The notes under the pieces were generated by a model. That model was given only the letters and a program-made list of their open reading frames with translations. It ran no database searches and was not told the DNA's origin. From Tatumella sp. JGM91 (lineage in GTDB: Bacteria; Pseudomonadota; Gammaproteobacteria; Enterobacterales; Enterobacteriaceae), in the NCBI RefSeq assembly GCF_018257575.1, contig NZ_JAERJP010000001.1, forward strand, positions 124,001 to 188,000: a stretch of DNA of 64,000 nucleotides, given 5' to 3'. Shown here piece after piece: positions 49,165 to 59,120 of the stretch. Numbering within the stretch: position 1 is the first letter of the stretch; each line of letters opens with the position of its first letter. Position numbers and translations under genes: made by a program.

Positions 49165-49650
49165 ATGTACTTCTATAAATTATTACCGACGCAGGTCGGG
49201 GAGCTGACATTAATCGCCGGTGAGCAGGGACTGGCTGCGGTTGCCTGGGAAAATGAGCCCCCGGCGCGTATCAGGGCCAGACCGGAGCTGTTATCTGAGG
49301 AACATCCGGTGCTGTTACAGGCGGCAGAACAGTTAACGGAATATTTTGCCGGTGACAGGAAATGCTTTGATTTACCTTTACAGCCAGAAGGGACCTTGTT
49401 CCAGCGGCAGGTCTGGCAGGCACTGGCAGAAATTCCCTACGGTGAAACCCGCAGTTATCGGGATATCGCTGCCCGTATCGGCAGGCCAAAAGCCGTTCGG
49501 GCGGTAGGCGGGGCGAATGGCAGAAATCCGTTATCAATCATTATCCCCTGCCACCGGGTGATTGGTGCTGATGGCAGCCTGACCGGTTTTGCCGGCGGAA
49601 CAACGGTAAAACAACAATTACTGCAACTGGAAGCCAGCGGTTTACGGTAA
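49165..49650 (+). CDS. ogt: Methylated-DNA--protein-cysteine methyltransferase (Ogt type)
   Basis: Suicide repair protein that removes alkyl groups from O6-alkylguanine and O4-alkylthymine. The start at 49165 (MYFYKLLPTQVGELTLIAG) gives 161 residues and has GGAA 9 bases upstream; longer starts (49156, 49111) have poor sites. Motifs are FQRQVWQALAEIPYGETRSY (helix-turn-helix region), RAVGGANGRNP and the active-site Cys in IIPCHRVIG. There is no Ada regulatory domain. It stands alone where E. coli has nadA and pnuC; the E. coli ogt is elsewhere. It may be a paralogue of another ogt copy. Confidence 0.92.
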   Translation: MYFYKLLPTQVGELTLIAGEQGLAAVAWENEPPARIRARPELLSEEHPVLLQAAEQLTEYFAGDRKCFDLPLQPEGTLFQRQVWQALAEIPYGETRSYRDIAARIGRPKAVRAVGGANGRNPLSIIIPCHRVIGADGSLTGFAGGTTVKQQLLQLEASGLR

Positions 49651-49703
49651 TTGTCCTGAAAATCCGGCGCTACGGGGCTGCTTCCCCGGCCGCCGGTAAC
49701 CGA

Positions 49704-50669
49704 TTAATGGTGGTGTGAATGCCGCTGGTGACGATTACCAGCCGCCGCAGGGTTGTCATGGGGATGTTCTTCGTGGCTGAGCCTGCATTCAGTCTGCGGG
49801 CACAGCTGGTATTCAAGCTGTACTGTGGCATGGGATATGGAATAATGCTCATTCAGCCAGAGATGAATACGTTGCAGTAACTGATCCTGCTGATAGTCAG
49901 AAATTATCTGCACATGCAGGGTCAGCACTTTCTTTTCACCAACCTGCCAGCAATGGATATGGTGCACATTGCGTACTCCGGCAATCTGTAAGGTAAGCTG
50001 ACGGGCCAGTTTATCCGTATCAACGTCTGCGGGAGTACGTTCCAGCAATTCACGTACACTTTCGCGTAACAGCCTGCAGGCACTGTTCAGAACCGGTAAA
50101 CACACCACTACTGACAGAATCGGGTCAAAAGGTGTCCAGCCGGTCCGGATGATCAGCAAGGCAGCAATAATCGCCCCCGCGGATCCCAGCAAATCTCCCA
50201 GCACATGCAGTGCCGCAGCCCGCACATTCATATTCTGCTCGCCGTTCCCCTGCCGCAGCAAAAAGAAGCACAGAATATTCGCCAGTAGCCCGGCGATAGC
50301 GATCCCCAGCATCAGGCCGCCAGCTACCGGTTGCGGCGAAAAGACGCGGGCTATTGCCTCAGCGACGATAAAAACAATAATCAGCAGTAAAGCCAGTGCA
50401 TTGACGAACGCGGATAACGTGGTGAGCCGCAGCATTCCGAAACTGTAGTTACGGTCGGTTTGACGGCCTGAAAAATGTGTTGCCAGTAATGCCAGAAGTA
50501 ATGCAGCGGCATCTGTCAGCATATGGCCGGCATCTGCAAGCAGCGCCAGCGAACCCGACATCCAGCCGCCGATAACTTCAGCCAGCATAAAAATAACCGT
50601 CACAATAAAAGCTGCCAGTAAACGTGAGCGATTGACACTGGCAGTGTTGTGGTTGTGCGAGTGAGTCAT
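49704..50669 (-). CDS. zitB: ZitB, zinc efflux transporter (CDF family)
   Basis: Zn2+/H+ antiporter of the inner membrane. It has 321 residues (E. coli 313) with six transmembrane helices. Metal-site residues lie in [15 protein letters not shown] (helix II) and [13 protein letters not shown] (helix V). The His-rich N-terminus (MTHSHNHN) and C-terminus (HQRHSHHH) probably sequester zinc. Convergent with ogt, divergent from aroG. Confidence 0.94.
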   Translation of the reverse strand: MTHSHNHNTASVNRSRLLAAFIVTVIFMLAEVIGGWMSGSLALLADAGHMLTDAAALLLALLATHFSGRQTDRNYSFGMLRLTTLSAFVNALALLLIIVFIVAEAIARVFSPQPVAGGLMLGIAIAGLLANILCFFLLRQGNGEQNMNVRAAALHVLGDLLGSAGAIIAALLIIRTGWTPFDPILSVVVCLPVLNSACRLLRESVRELLERTPADVDTDKLARQLTLQIAGVRNVHHIHCWQVGEKKVLTLHVQIISDYQQDQLLQRIHLWLNEHYSISHATVQLEYQLCPQTECRLSHEEHPHDNPAAAGNRHQRHSHHH

Positions 50670-50941
50670 AAAGTGATGTTAATCCTGAAAGGCTGTTCCG
50701 GTAATACTGAACAGCATTGTATAAAAAACTGTTAAATCGTGCCTGTTCAGTATGGCATAAGCCCGGAACAGGGGAGAATATATTGTATATATTTCAGCAG
50801 GTAAAAATTCACAGCTGCCACCGGATATTCACAGCAGCCACACTTATTTCTCTCTGCCGCACGGATAAAGCCGATTTACTCCGATGGCGCGGCAGGCTAG
50901 AGTAAAGGCCATGATTTCGACTCACTTCTAATGGAACCACT

Positions 50942-51997
50942 ATGAACTATCAGAACGACGACGTAAGGATCAGGGATATCAAAGAACTGTTACCTCCGGT
51001 GGCACTGTTGGAGGCGTTCCCGGCCAGCGAGGAAGCGGCTGCAACAGTATTTCGTTGCCGTGAGGCGATCCAAAAAATTTTACAGGGACAGGACGATCGT
51101 CTGTTAGTAGTGATTGGTCCATGCTCTATCCATGATCCACAGGCCGCGCTGGACTATGCCGGGCGACTGCTTAAGCTTCGTCAGCAACTGGGCGATGATC
51201 TGGAAATTGTGATGCGGGTTTATTTCGAAAAGCCCCGCACCACCGTCGGCTGGAAAGGTCTGATTAATGATCCCGGTATGGATGGCAGTTTCCGGATCAA
51301 TGACGGGCTGAAAATTGCCCGGCAACTATTACGGGATATTAACCACAGCGGGCTGCCGGCAGCCGGAGAGTTCCTGGATATGATCACCCCCCAGTATCTG
51401 GCTGACTTGATGAGTTGGGGCGCTATCGGGGCCCGTACCACCGAATCTCAGGTGCACCGTGAGCTGGCTTCAGGCCTTTCCTGTCCGGTAGGTTTTAAAA
51501 ATGGCACTGATGGCACCATTAAAGTGGCAATTGATGCGATTAATGCCGCAGCAGCAGGACACTGTTTCCTGTCGGTGACTAAATATGGCCATTCCGCGAT
51601 TGTCGAAACCCGCGGGAATCAGGATTGTCATATCATTCTGCGCGGCGGAAAAGTCCCTAACTACAGTGCTGAAGATGTTGAATCCGTTCGTCAGGGACTG
51701 ACCGGTGCCGGGCTTAAGCCACAGATTATGATTGATTTCAGCCATGCCAATAGCCTTAAACAATTCCGCCGTCAGCTTGACGTGGCTGCGGATGTTGCCG
51801 GGCAGATTGCTGGCGGGGACCGGGACATTATCGGAGCGATGATAGAAAGTAATCTGGAAGAGGGTAATCAGAACCCGGAAGCAGGACAGCCACTGGTTTA
51901 TGGTAAAAGTGTCACCGATGCCTGCATCGGCTGGGAAGCAACGGAACAGGTATTACATCAGCTGGCCACAGCGGTACGTGCCAGACGAGCGCTGTGA
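50942..51997 (+). CDS. aroG: DAHP synthase, phenylalanine-inhibited type
   Basis: First step of aromatic biosynthesis: phosphoenolpyruvate plus erythrose-4-P. It has 351 residues (E. coli 350) and starts MNYQNDDVRIRDIKELLPPVALLE, closest to AroG. Active-site motifs are GPCSIHDP, KPRTTVGWKGLINDP, GARTTESQVHRELASGL and GFKNGTDG. The upstream 272 bp hold no gene; TyrR would be expected there, but I found no good TGTAAA-N6-TTTACA box. Confidence 0.96.
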   Translation: MNYQNDDVRIRDIKELLPPVALLEAFPASEEAAATVFRCREAIQKILQGQDDRLLVVIGPCSIHDPQAALDYAGRLLKLRQQLGDDLEIVMRVYFEKPRTTVGWKGLINDPGMDGSFRINDGLKIARQLLRDINHSGLPAAGEFLDMITPQYLADLMSWGAIGARTTESQVHRELASGLSCPVGFKNGTDGTIKVAIDAINAAAAGHCFLSVTKYGHSAIVETRGNQDCHIILRGGKVPNYSAEDVESVRQGLTGAGLKPQIMIDFSHANSLKQFRRQLDVAADVAGQIAGGDRDIIGAMIESNLEEGNQNPEAGQPLVYGKSVTDACIGWEATEQVLHQLATAVRARRAL

Positions 51998-52006
51998 TGC
52001 ACGGAT

Positions 52007-52039
52007 AAAAAAACGGCCGGTGAAAGTCTTCACCGGCCG
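52007..52039 (-). terminator. Rho-independent terminator of gpmA, between convergent aroG and gpmA
   Basis: Perfect 11-bp stem CGGCCGGTGAA / TTCACCGGCCG with a 4-base loop. On the minus strand seven T residues follow, so it terminates gpmA. On the plus strand no T-run follows, though it may still help end aroG. Confidence 0.92.
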
Positions 52040-52069
52040 CGGATTACAGGCAGATATCCCCGTAACGGA

Positions 52070-52822
52070 TTATTTGGCTTTACCCTGGTTAGCTACCGCA
52101 GCAGCTTTAGCCGCGACTTCATCAGCATTTCCCAGATAGTAACGTTTCAGTGGTTTAAAGTTTTCATCAAACTCGTAAACCAGTGGCACGCCGGTAGGGA
52201 TATTCAGTTCGAGAATTTCATCTTCGGACAGGTCATCCAGGTATTTGATCAGTGCACGCAAGGAATTACCGTGTGCAGCGATAATAACTTTTTCACCGGT
52301 CTTAATACGTGGCAGGATAGACTGCTGCCAGAACGGGATAACACGCTCAATAGTCAGGGCCAGACTTTCGGTGGTTGGTAATTGCTCTGCAGTTAATGAT
52401 GCATAACGAGGGTCATGACCGGGGAAACGCTCATCACTGCGATCCAGTTCCGGCGGAGTGACCGCAAAACCACGACGCCATTGTTTAACCTGTTCGTCAC
52501 CGTATTTTTCAGCCGTTTCTGCTTTGTTCAGGCCCTGCAGAGCACCGTAATGACGTTCATTCAGACGCCAGGACTTCTCAACAGGCAGCCATGCCTGGTC
52601 CAGTTCATCCAGCACGCTCCACAGGGTATGGATGGCACGTTTCAGTACCGACGTGTAGGCAAAGTCAAAATTAAAGCCTTCATCTTTCAGTAACTTTCCT
52701 GCGGCTTTTGCTTCTCCGCGGCCTTTCTCGGACAAGTCAACATCGTACCAGCCGGTAAAGCGGTTTTCCTGATTCCACTGGCTTTCGCCGTGACGTACCA
52801 GAACAAGCTTGGTTACTGCCAT
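52070..52822 (-). CDS. gpmA: 2,3-Bisphosphoglycerate-dependent phosphoglycerate mutase
   Basis: Glycolytic enzyme interconverting 3- and 2-phosphoglycerate. It has 250 residues, as in E. coli. The phosphohistidine His11 lies in [12 protein letters not shown], and the second catalytic His in [12 protein letters not shown]. Monocistronic, with AAGGAG before the start. Confidence 0.98.
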   Translation of the reverse strand: MAVTKLVLVRHGESQWNQENRFTGWYDVDLSEKGRGEAKAAGKLLKDEGFNFDFAYTSVLKRAIHTLWSVLDELDQAWLPVEKSWRLNERHYGALQGLNKAETAEKYGDEQVKQWRRGFAVTPPELDRSDERFPGHDPRYASLTAEQLPTTESLALTIERVIPFWQQSILPRIKTGEKVIIAAHGNSLRALIKYLDDLSEDEILELNIPTGVPLVYEFDENFKPLKRYYLGNADEVAAKAAAVANQGKAK

Positions 52823-52974
52823 CGCTTAACTCCTTAATGCTCGAAAAGTTCTATGATAATGGAAACTATGCCAATGCCGGAGTCTTCATCCGGGCAGGAT
52901 ACAGGTTAACATAGCTGAAAACTGCAGCCTGCGTAAGTCCGGCGAAGACTCTCTGCAGGATATTTCACCGCAAA

Positions 52975-54006
52975 TCAGACAGCATTAAACCGGTAACAGG
53001 TTTGTGTGTGCATTTTTTCACCTGCTGCCAGCCAGCAATCTGGCTGAGGCCATTCCGGATGATTGGGTGAGTCCGGCAGAAAACCGGTTTCTAAAGCAAT
53101 CCCCTGATAATTTTCATAGACTCCCTGTCGCGCCGGAGTACCGGCTAAAAAATTCCCTGTATAAAGTTGTAACGCCGGTGCATCGGTAAACACGGACATC
53201 CGGAGTTTGCCATCGGCTGACCATAAACGGGCGGCTGGCTGAGAGTTACCGCTCAGGGTGTTCAGCAAAAATGCATGATCATAACCGGACGTTTTTTTCT
53301 GGTCAGCATCGGTCAGAAAATCATCGGCAACTGATTTTGCCTGGCGGAAATCAAATCCGCTACCGGCGACTGGCTGTAAATCTCCGTCAGGAATACCCTC
53401 AGCAGTTACCGGTAAATAACGATCAGCGTTTATTTGTAACCGATGCTGACGTGCATCACCTTGATTCGCATCAAGGTTAAAATAAGCATGATTAGTTAAT
53501 GCTACCGGACAGGGCTGATCCGTTTCAGCCTGGTAACTGATGACCAGACTATTATCCTCTTTAAGCTGATAGCGGACTTCCGCCGTCAGGTTACCGGGAA
53601 AACCCTGATCCCCATCCGGGGAATTCAGGCGATAGATAACTTCATCGGGTGTCTGGCTGACGATCAGCCAGCGGCGGCAGCTAAAGCCCTGCGGCCCGCC
53701 ATGCAGTTGATGCGGGGGCTGGTTAGCCTGCAGCTGACATCCGCTGCGTGTCAGCAACGCCTGACTAATCCGGTTAGCATAACGGCCGATACAGGCACCG
53801 AGATAGGCAGACTGGTTCAGATAGTCGGCCGGGGTGGCACACCCCAGCACCGCTTCCCGCACTGAGCCATCTTCCAGCGGTACTCTGGCGGAGAGCCAGG
53901 TCGCTCCCCAGTCCATAAAAGTGACATCCATACCGTTGGCATTACGTAACACGGTCATCCGCCAGGGCTGACCATCCGGTGCTATTGACTGGTTGCTGTG
54001 TGACAT
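52975..54006 (-). CDS. galM: Aldose 1-epimerase (mutarotase)
   Basis: Converts beta- to alpha-D-galactose for GalK. The start at 54006 ([16 protein letters not shown]) gives 343 residues (E. coli 346); an ATG 27 bases upstream lies deeper inside galK. Family motifs are [31 protein letters not shown] (catalytic His) and [16 protein letters not shown] (catalytic Glu). Last gene of galTKM, overlapping galK by 25 bases. Confidence 0.94.
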   Translation of the reverse strand: MSHSNQSIAPDGQPWRMTVLRNANGMDVTFMDWGATWLSARVPLEDGSVREAVLGCATPADYLNQSAYLGACIGRYANRISQALLTRSGCQLQANQPPHQLHGGPQGFSCRRWLIVSQTPDEVIYRLNSPDGDQGFPGNLTAEVRYQLKEDNSLVISYQAETDQPCPVALTNHAYFNLDANQGDARQHRLQINADRYLPVTAEGIPDGDLQPVAGSGFDFRQAKSVADDFLTDADQKKTSGYDHAFLLNTLSGNSQPAARLWSADGKLRMSVFTDAPALQLYTGNFLAGTPARQGVYENYQGIALETGFLPDSPNHPEWPQPDCWLAAGEKMHTQTCYRFNAV

Positions 54007-55148
54007 ATTCCTGCCCCCTGTGATGCATGGCAAACATAAAAGGTTTCTTTAATACCCGTCTGCGGCTGGTATTGTTCAGAAACGGCCTGACGGACATCTT
54101 CAACCAATCCTACAGGGATAAGTGCCACAATGCAGCCACCAAATCCGCCCCCGGTCATGCGGACGCCTCCCCGCTCACCAATGACTGATTTCACAATATC
54201 TACCAGCAGATCAATCTGCGGTACCGTAATGTCAAAGTCATCGCGCATGGAAGCATGGGATTCAGCCATCAGATGTCCGATAGCCACTAAATCGCCACGA
54301 CTCAGGGCATCGGCAGCATCAGTCGTTCGCTGATTCTCGGTCAGAATATGGCGGACGCGTCTGGCCACCAGCGGATCAATATCAGTGACCATCGCACTGA
54401 ACTCTGACAGTGAGACATCCCGCAAAGAGGGCTTATTAAACAGCCGGGCGCCAGTATCACACTGCTCTCTGCGGGTATTGTATTCACTGCCGACCAGTGA
54501 ACGTTTAAAATTGGAGTTAATAATCACCACCGCGGCATTGTGTGGCATCGGCACTGGCCGGGTTTCCAGTGACCGGCAATCCAGCAGCAGCGCATGGTCT
54601 TTTTCACCCAGTGCTGAGATCATCTGATCCATAATACCGCAGTTACAACCGACAAACTGGTTCTCTGCCTGCTGGCCGATCAGTGCCAGCGTAGCCGGGT
54701 CAAGGTCCAGCTGCCAAAGTTGCTGGATCATCGTCCCGACAGCGACCTCCAGAGAAGCAGAAGAACTCAGACCGGCACCCTGCGGCACATTACCGCTAAT
54801 CACTAAATCCATGCCGCCAAAAGCAGGATTACGCTGATGTAAGTGTTTAACGACACCACGAACATAGTTGGCCCACAACGGGGATCGGACACTGAGTACC
54901 GGCTCATCCAGGGAAAACTGGTCACTGGCATTGTCATAGTCAGCGGCAATTACCCTGATCAGATTATCATCGCGTTTCGCACAACTGATGACCGTCTGGT
55001 AATCAATCGCACAAGGTAAAACAAAGCCCTGGTTATAATCAGTATGTTCGCCGATAAGGTTGACCCGTCCCGGGGCCTGAAAACTATGGGTGGCGGGATA
55101 ACCGAAAAGGTCATTAAACAGGGTCCGGTTCTGTTGCTGTAGTAGCAT
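53982..55148 (-). CDS. galK: Galactokinase
   Basis: Phosphorylates alpha-D-galactose. The start at 55148 ([21 protein letters not shown]), one base after the galT stop, gives 388 residues. The galactokinase signature is [13 protein letters not shown]; the GHMP ATP loop is [16 protein letters not shown]; the C-terminal motif is [13 protein letters not shown]. coli GalK ends near QGAGQC; here about ten further residues (ICHTATSQ) follow, which creates the overlap with galM. Confidence 0.96.
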   Translation of the reverse strand: MLLQQQNRTLFNDLFGYPATHSFQAPGRVNLIGEHTDYNQGFVLPCAIDYQTVISCAKRDDNLIRVIAADYDNASDQFSLDEPVLSVRSPLWANYVRGVVKHLHQRNPAFGGMDLVISGNVPQGAGLSSSASLEVAVGTMIQQLWQLDLDPATLALIGQQAENQFVGCNCGIMDQMISALGEKDHALLLDCRSLETRPVPMPHNAAVVIINSNFKRSLVGSEYNTRREQCDTGARLFNKPSLRDVSLSEFSAMVTDIDPLVARRVRHILTENQRTTDAADALSRGDLVAIGHLMAESHASMRDDFDITVPQIDLLVDIVKSVIGERGGVRMTGGGFGGCIVALIPVGLVEDVRQAVSEQYQPQTGIKETFYVCHASQGAGICHTATSQ

Positions 55149-55149
55149 G

Positions 55150-56193
55150 TCAGCGCGCCTCATTGAAGTGGATATCACTTACGGCGCGCATTTTCTCTGC
55201 GGCCTGTTCGGGGGTTAAATCACGTTGTGTTTCTGCCAGCATTTCATAGCCCACCATAAATTTACGCACAGTAGCCGAACGTAATAATGGCGGGTAAAAA
55301 TGCGCATGCAGCTGCCAGTGCAGATTCGATTCCCCGTTAAAAGGTGCACCGTGCCAGCCCATTGAGTAGGGGAAAGAACAATGGAACAGGTTGTCATAAC
55401 GGCTGGTCAGTTTCTTCAGTATCACCGCCAGATCCTGACTTTGTTCACTGTTCAGTTCGCTGAGGCGTAACACCGGGGATTTAGGCAACAGCAGGGTTTC
55501 AAACGGCCAGGCCGCCCACCAGGGGATGACCGCAATCCAGTGGCTGGTCTCGGCAACGGTCCGCTGACCGTCGGCCATTTCTCTGTTGGCATAATCAAGC
55601 AGCATCGGGGTTCCGTGCTGCTGATAATACTGCTGCTGATTTTTGTCTTCACGCAGGGCCTCATTAGGTAAAAAATTGTTAGCCCAGATTTGTCCGTGGG
55701 GATGAGGATTAGAACAGCCCATAGCTGCCCCTTTGTTTTCGAAGACCTGAACCCAGGGATATTCTTTACCCAGGACTTCAGTTTGTTCCTGCCAGACAGT
55801 CACAATCTGCAGCAAGGCACTGACGGATAACTCCGGCAGGGTTTTACTGTGATCCGGAGAAAAACAGATCACCCGGCTGGTACCGCGGGCCGCTTCATAA
55901 CGCATTAACGGGTCGTCGTTTTCGGGTGCCGGCGGTGTATCGGTCATCAGCGCGGCAAAGTCGTTGGTAAATACCCAGCAACCGGTGTAATCGGGGTTTT
56001 TATCCCCGGTAATGCGCAGGTTACCGGCACAAAGAAAACAGTCCGGATCATGCGCGGGCAGTGCAGGTAATGCCGGGGTTTCCTGCGCACCCTGCCAGGG
56101 ACGTTTGGCGCGGTGCGGAGAGACTAAAACCCATTGGTCAGTGAGCGGATTATAACGTCGATGCGGATGATCGACCGGATTAAATACGGACAT
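55150..56193 (-). CDS. galT: Galactose-1-phosphate uridylyltransferase
   Basis: Leloir-pathway transferase. It has 347 residues (E. coli 348). The active-site His-Pro-His is in [11 protein letters not shown]; zinc ligands include Cys in CFLCAGN. It is the first gene of this operon because galE, which precedes galT in E. coli, is absent. A GalR-type operator and a CRP half-site lie just upstream. Confidence 0.96.
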   Translation of the reverse strand: MSVFNPVDHPHRRYNPLTDQWVLVSPHRAKRPWQGAQETPALPALPAHDPDCFLCAGNLRITGDKNPDYTGCWVFTNDFAALMTDTPPAPENDDPLMRYEAARGTSRVICFSPDHSKTLPELSVSALLQIVTVWQEQTEVLGKEYPWVQVFENKGAAMGCSNPHPHGQIWANNFLPNEALREDKNQQQYYQQHGTPMLLDYANREMADGQRTVAETSHWIAVIPWWAAWPFETLLLPKSPVLRLSELNSEQSQDLAVILKKLTSRYDNLFHCSFPYSMGWHGAPFNGESNLHWQLHAHFYPPLLRSATVRKFMVGYEMLAETQRDLTPEQAAEKMRAVSDIHFNEAR

Positions 56194-56262
56194 AATATTA
56201 TCCTGAGTATCATGAGTCAGGTAAGGCGAAATGCCCTGACGTTAACATAGAGAAACTATCAA

Positions 56263-56299
56263 TATTGTGATCAGTGTGGATGAATGGAAACGTTTACAC
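56263..56299 (-). promoter_or_regulatory. gal operon control region: GalR/GalS operator and CRP-like site
   Basis: Read on the minus strand, 56284-56299 is GTGTAAACGTTTCCAT, very close to the E. coli external gal operator GTGTAAACGATTCCAC. Next to it, toward galT, is a CRP half-site (TGTGA on the plus strand at 56266-56270) with a weak second half, as in E. coli galP1. A possible -10 TATGTT lies at 56244-56249. It is about 90-105 bp upstream of galT. Confidence 0.8.
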
Positions 56300-56406
56300 A
56301 ATAGGGAAATAGCGGAAAGCAGCAGATTTATATGTGGCGATTCAGCCAGCCAGTAGCCCTGTAAAACAGGGCAGAGAGGAGCTGTCCCGCCCTGTGTGGT
56401 ATAAGA

Positions 56407-57888
56407 TCAGTGCGGAGGAAGGGGGGATTGCTGATAAGTGTAACCCCCGGATCCATCAGGGACAAAACTCAGACGGTGGGTAATACATTCAGGTGCATCT
56501 TCGGCATGGTGGGAGACAAATAATAACTGGGTATGCCCCTCGCGGATCAGAATGGTCACAAACTGGCGGATCAGTTGCCGGTTGATGGCATCCAGCCCCT
56601 GTAACGGCTCATCCAGGATGAGTATTCGCGGGTGTTTCACCAGTGCACGGACAATCAGCACCAGCCGCTGTTGTCCCCAGGACAGGCTATGGAACGGCGC
56701 ATTGGCCAGTGTATTATCCATCCCCAGTAGCGCCAGCCACTCGCTGGCCAGCTGATTCTGACGATCAGATACGGACTGATACAGGCCGACTGAATCGAAA
56801 AATCCGGATAAAATGACGGTACGCACCGTTGCGCTGACACGGTATTCAAGGTGCAGACTACTGCTGACATAACCAATATGTTGCTTAATATCCCAGATTG
56901 TTTCACCACTGCCACGGCGGATACCAAACAGGGTCAGGTCATTACTGTATCCCTGAGGATGGTCTCCGGTAATCAGACTGAGCAGAGTGGATTTTCCGGC
57001 ACCATTAGGCCCGGTGATTTGCCAGTGCTGGCCCGGTTCTACTTGCCAGTTCAGCCCGTTAATAATCAGTTTATCGTCCCATGAGACTTTACCATTACGT
57101 AAAATCACCGGTGACTGATCTGCCGGACAGCGTCGCTGTGTGGCCGGATCATCTGCAGCGGGTAATTCCAGGGTGGTGATTTTCTCGCTGTGGGCCAGTT
57201 GCATGATCAGTGCCTGTTGCAGAATGTCCTTGCGTGGCCCGCTATGGCTGAGTGTGCCTTCGGCCAGTACCCCGACATGATCGATAAACTCAGGAATATC
57301 TTCAAAGCGATTCAGTACCAGTACCAGTGAGGTGCCTTGCTGATGCAGCGCTTGTAACTGGCGGGTGAGGATTTGCCTGGATTCCACATCCAGGCCATCA
57401 AAAGGCTCGTCGAGTACTAATAAATCCGGCGCTGACATCAGCGTTTTGCAGAGTAATGCTTTACGTGTTTCACCGGTGGAAAGAAATTTAAACGGTCTGT
57501 CCAGCAGGTGGCGGATAGCAAACTGCTGACTCAGTTGTCGGCAACGTGCTTCATCATCCACCTCATCCATAATAATATCGCGGGTTAAGCGTCCGTTTTC
57601 ACACTCATCTTCGCTGTACAGGTCCGTATTACTGCGTTGCCACTCTTTGGCGGTCAGCTGCGACAGCTGTTCCAGTGACAGACGTACAGCACGTTCAAAT
57701 TGCTGACAAAACTGACCTTCAGCAACAGGCAGTTCTCCGGTGACTGCTTTAGCAAGTGACGATTTCCCGCTGCCATTCGTGCCGACAAATGCCCAGCTCT
57801 CACCGGCCTGCAGCATTAACTGTTCAATATACAGCGCCCGGTGTTTCCCCTGGCGGAACGTGCCTTGCGATATTTGCAATGATGTCAT
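56407..57888 (-). CDS. modF: ModF, duplicated ABC-type ATPase
   Basis: 493 residues (E. coli 490) with two ABC ATPase domains. Walker A motifs are GTNGSGKSS and GPNGAGKST; signature-like motifs are LSTGETRKAL and LSWGQQRLV; Walker B motifs are LLVLDEPFDGLD and ILILDEPLQGLD. It lacks a membrane domain, and its function is unclear; it is historically tied to molybdenum because of cotranscription with modE. It lies 95 bases downstream of modE. Confidence 0.95.
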   Translation of the reverse strand: MTSLQISQGTFRQGKHRALYIEQLMLQAGESWAFVGTNGSGKSSLAKAVTGELPVAEGQFCQQFERAVRLSLEQLSQLTAKEWQRSNTDLYSEDECENGRLTRDIIMDEVDDEARCRQLSQQFAIRHLLDRPFKFLSTGETRKALLCKTLMSAPDLLVLDEPFDGLDVESRQILTRQLQALHQQGTSLVLVLNRFEDIPEFIDHVGVLAEGTLSHSGPRKDILQQALIMQLAHSEKITTLELPAADDPATQRRCPADQSPVILRNGKVSWDDKLIINGLNWQVEPGQHWQITGPNGAGKSTLLSLITGDHPQGYSNDLTLFGIRRGSGETIWDIKQHIGYVSSSLHLEYRVSATVRTVILSGFFDSVGLYQSVSDRQNQLASEWLALLGMDNTLANAPFHSLSWGQQRLVLIVRALVKHPRILILDEPLQGLDAINRQLIRQFVTILIREGHTQLLFVSHHAEDAPECITHRLSFVPDGSGGYTYQQSPLPPH

Positions 57889-57983
57889 GTTTTATTCCGT
57901 TTTATGCATTGTTTTACCTTGTTGTAACTTCCGGGTAAAAACTTGTCAAACATAAGCGGAATGACAGTGATGGCCGGTGATAA

Positions 57984-58757
57984 TTAACTGAGGCAGGCCA
58001 GCAATGCATTTTCCGGCCTGAAACTGACCTGCACCTGCTGACCGGTATAAAAATCATGGGCAGATGAGGGTAATGTAGCGCAAAGTGCTTCACCGTTATC
58101 CAGCTGCATTAAGACCTCATCACCTTCGGTACCGGAAGTAATATTACTGACTGTGGCTGAGAACCGGTTTCCTTCGGTGACCGGGCCGGTATGTATCTGT
58201 AGCCATGAGGCTTTAATCAGAACCAGTACTTCTTTATCTATCACCAGTTGCAGACGATGACTGCTGTCACGGGTAACAGATACTTCGATGCAGGTTTGCC
58301 GGTCACTGAGTAAGACACTGACAATATCAATCGGCCCTGCATGGCGGATTGCGCTAACGGTACCAAATAACTGGTTACGGGCGCTGGTCTGTAATGAAGA
58401 ACGGGCAATAGCAGCCAGCAGGCTGTTCAGCGGTAAGGTTTCTTTCTGTAAATTATTAAATATCTTCTGCTGTATTTGCTCCAGCAACTGATACAACTGG
58501 AGTAATCGCAGGCCGTGGGCGGTCAGCCGGGCGCCACCGCCGCCTTTCCCCCCGGCATTACTTATTACCACCGGAACGTCAGCCAGAGCATTCATTTCAT
58601 TAATGGCATCCCAGGCCGTTTTGTAGCTGATTCCGGTCAGTTTAGCCCCGTGGCTGATAGAACCCGTTTGCCGGACAGCGTCCAGTAATGTTATCCGGCG
58701 CGGGTCAGCAAACAGCGTATTACTGAGGTGGAGAGTTAAAGAAATATCAGCCTGCAT
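57984..58757 (-). CDS. modE: ModE, molybdate-responsive transcriptional regulator
   Basis: 257 residues (E. coli 262). N-terminal winged helix (residues ~1-110; [33 protein letters not shown]), then two MOP molybdate-binding domains; the first carries [11 protein letters not shown]. It represses modABC and activates Mo-enzyme genes in E. coli. modABC is not next to it here, although the ligand-binding domains look intact. Confidence 0.95.
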   Translation of the reverse strand: MQADISLTLHLSNTLFADPRRITLLDAVRQTGSISHGAKLTGISYKTAWDAINEMNALADVPVVISNAGGKGGGGARLTAHGLRLLQLYQLLEQIQQKIFNNLQKETLPLNSLLAAIARSSLQTSARNQLFGTVSAIRHAGPIDIVSVLLSDRQTCIEVSVTRDSSHRLQLVIDKEVLVLIKASWLQIHTGPVTEGNRFSATVSNITSGTEGDEVLMQLDNGEALCATLPSSAHDFYTGQQVQVSFRPENALLACLS

Positions 58758-58917
58758 AATCGTTCCTCTGTTCAGGGGGGGATCGGCAGCCGCCAGGCAG
58801 AAGCAGGTACCGGCGCATACCGGACTTCAGGTAAGAAAACGTAAAAGCACAAAAAGCAATGGGCTTTACGCAGTACTCCCCGTAAAATATCCTTTTTGTG
58901 AACAGACTGAGGTTGAT

Positions 58918-59079
58918 ATGCTCGAACTGCTCGAAAGCCTGTTGATGGCCATTATAATGGTACCTTTGGTAATGGCAATTATGCTGGGTTTGATTTACGG
59001 ACTGGGAGAACTATTCAATCTTATTTCCGGGACCCGGGGTAAGGATGATCAGACATCCGGCCAGAGTACCCATCCGTAA
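58918..59079 (+). CDS. acrZ: AcrZ, small AcrB-associated membrane protein
   Basis: A 53-residue protein, [20 protein letters not shown]..., with one bent transmembrane helix and a polar tail. It matches E. coli AcrZ (YbhT, 49 residues), which binds AcrB and modulates drug export by AcrAB-TolC. GAGG lies 5 bases upstream. In E. coli it sits between modE and modABC; here it ends at its own terminator and ybhA follows. Confidence 0.93.
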   Translation: MLELLESLLMAIIMVPLVMAIMLGLIYGLGELFNLISGTRGKDDQTSGQSTHP

Positions 59080-59088
59080 CGGCTTCTG

Positions 59089-59118
59089 TGACCTGCCCGG
59101 CGAGGCAGGTCATTTTTT
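59089..59118 (+). terminator. Rho-independent terminator of acrZ
   Basis: 9-bp stem TGACCTGCC / GGCAGGTCA with a 6-base loop and six T residues, starting 9 bases after the acrZ stop. Confidence 0.93.
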
Positions 59119-59120
59119 AT

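Noticed and set aside
50670-50941. TyrR box before aroG
   Set aside because: The best match (TGTATA-N6-TGTTAA) agrees in too few positions with TGTAAA-N6-TTTACA to be claimed.
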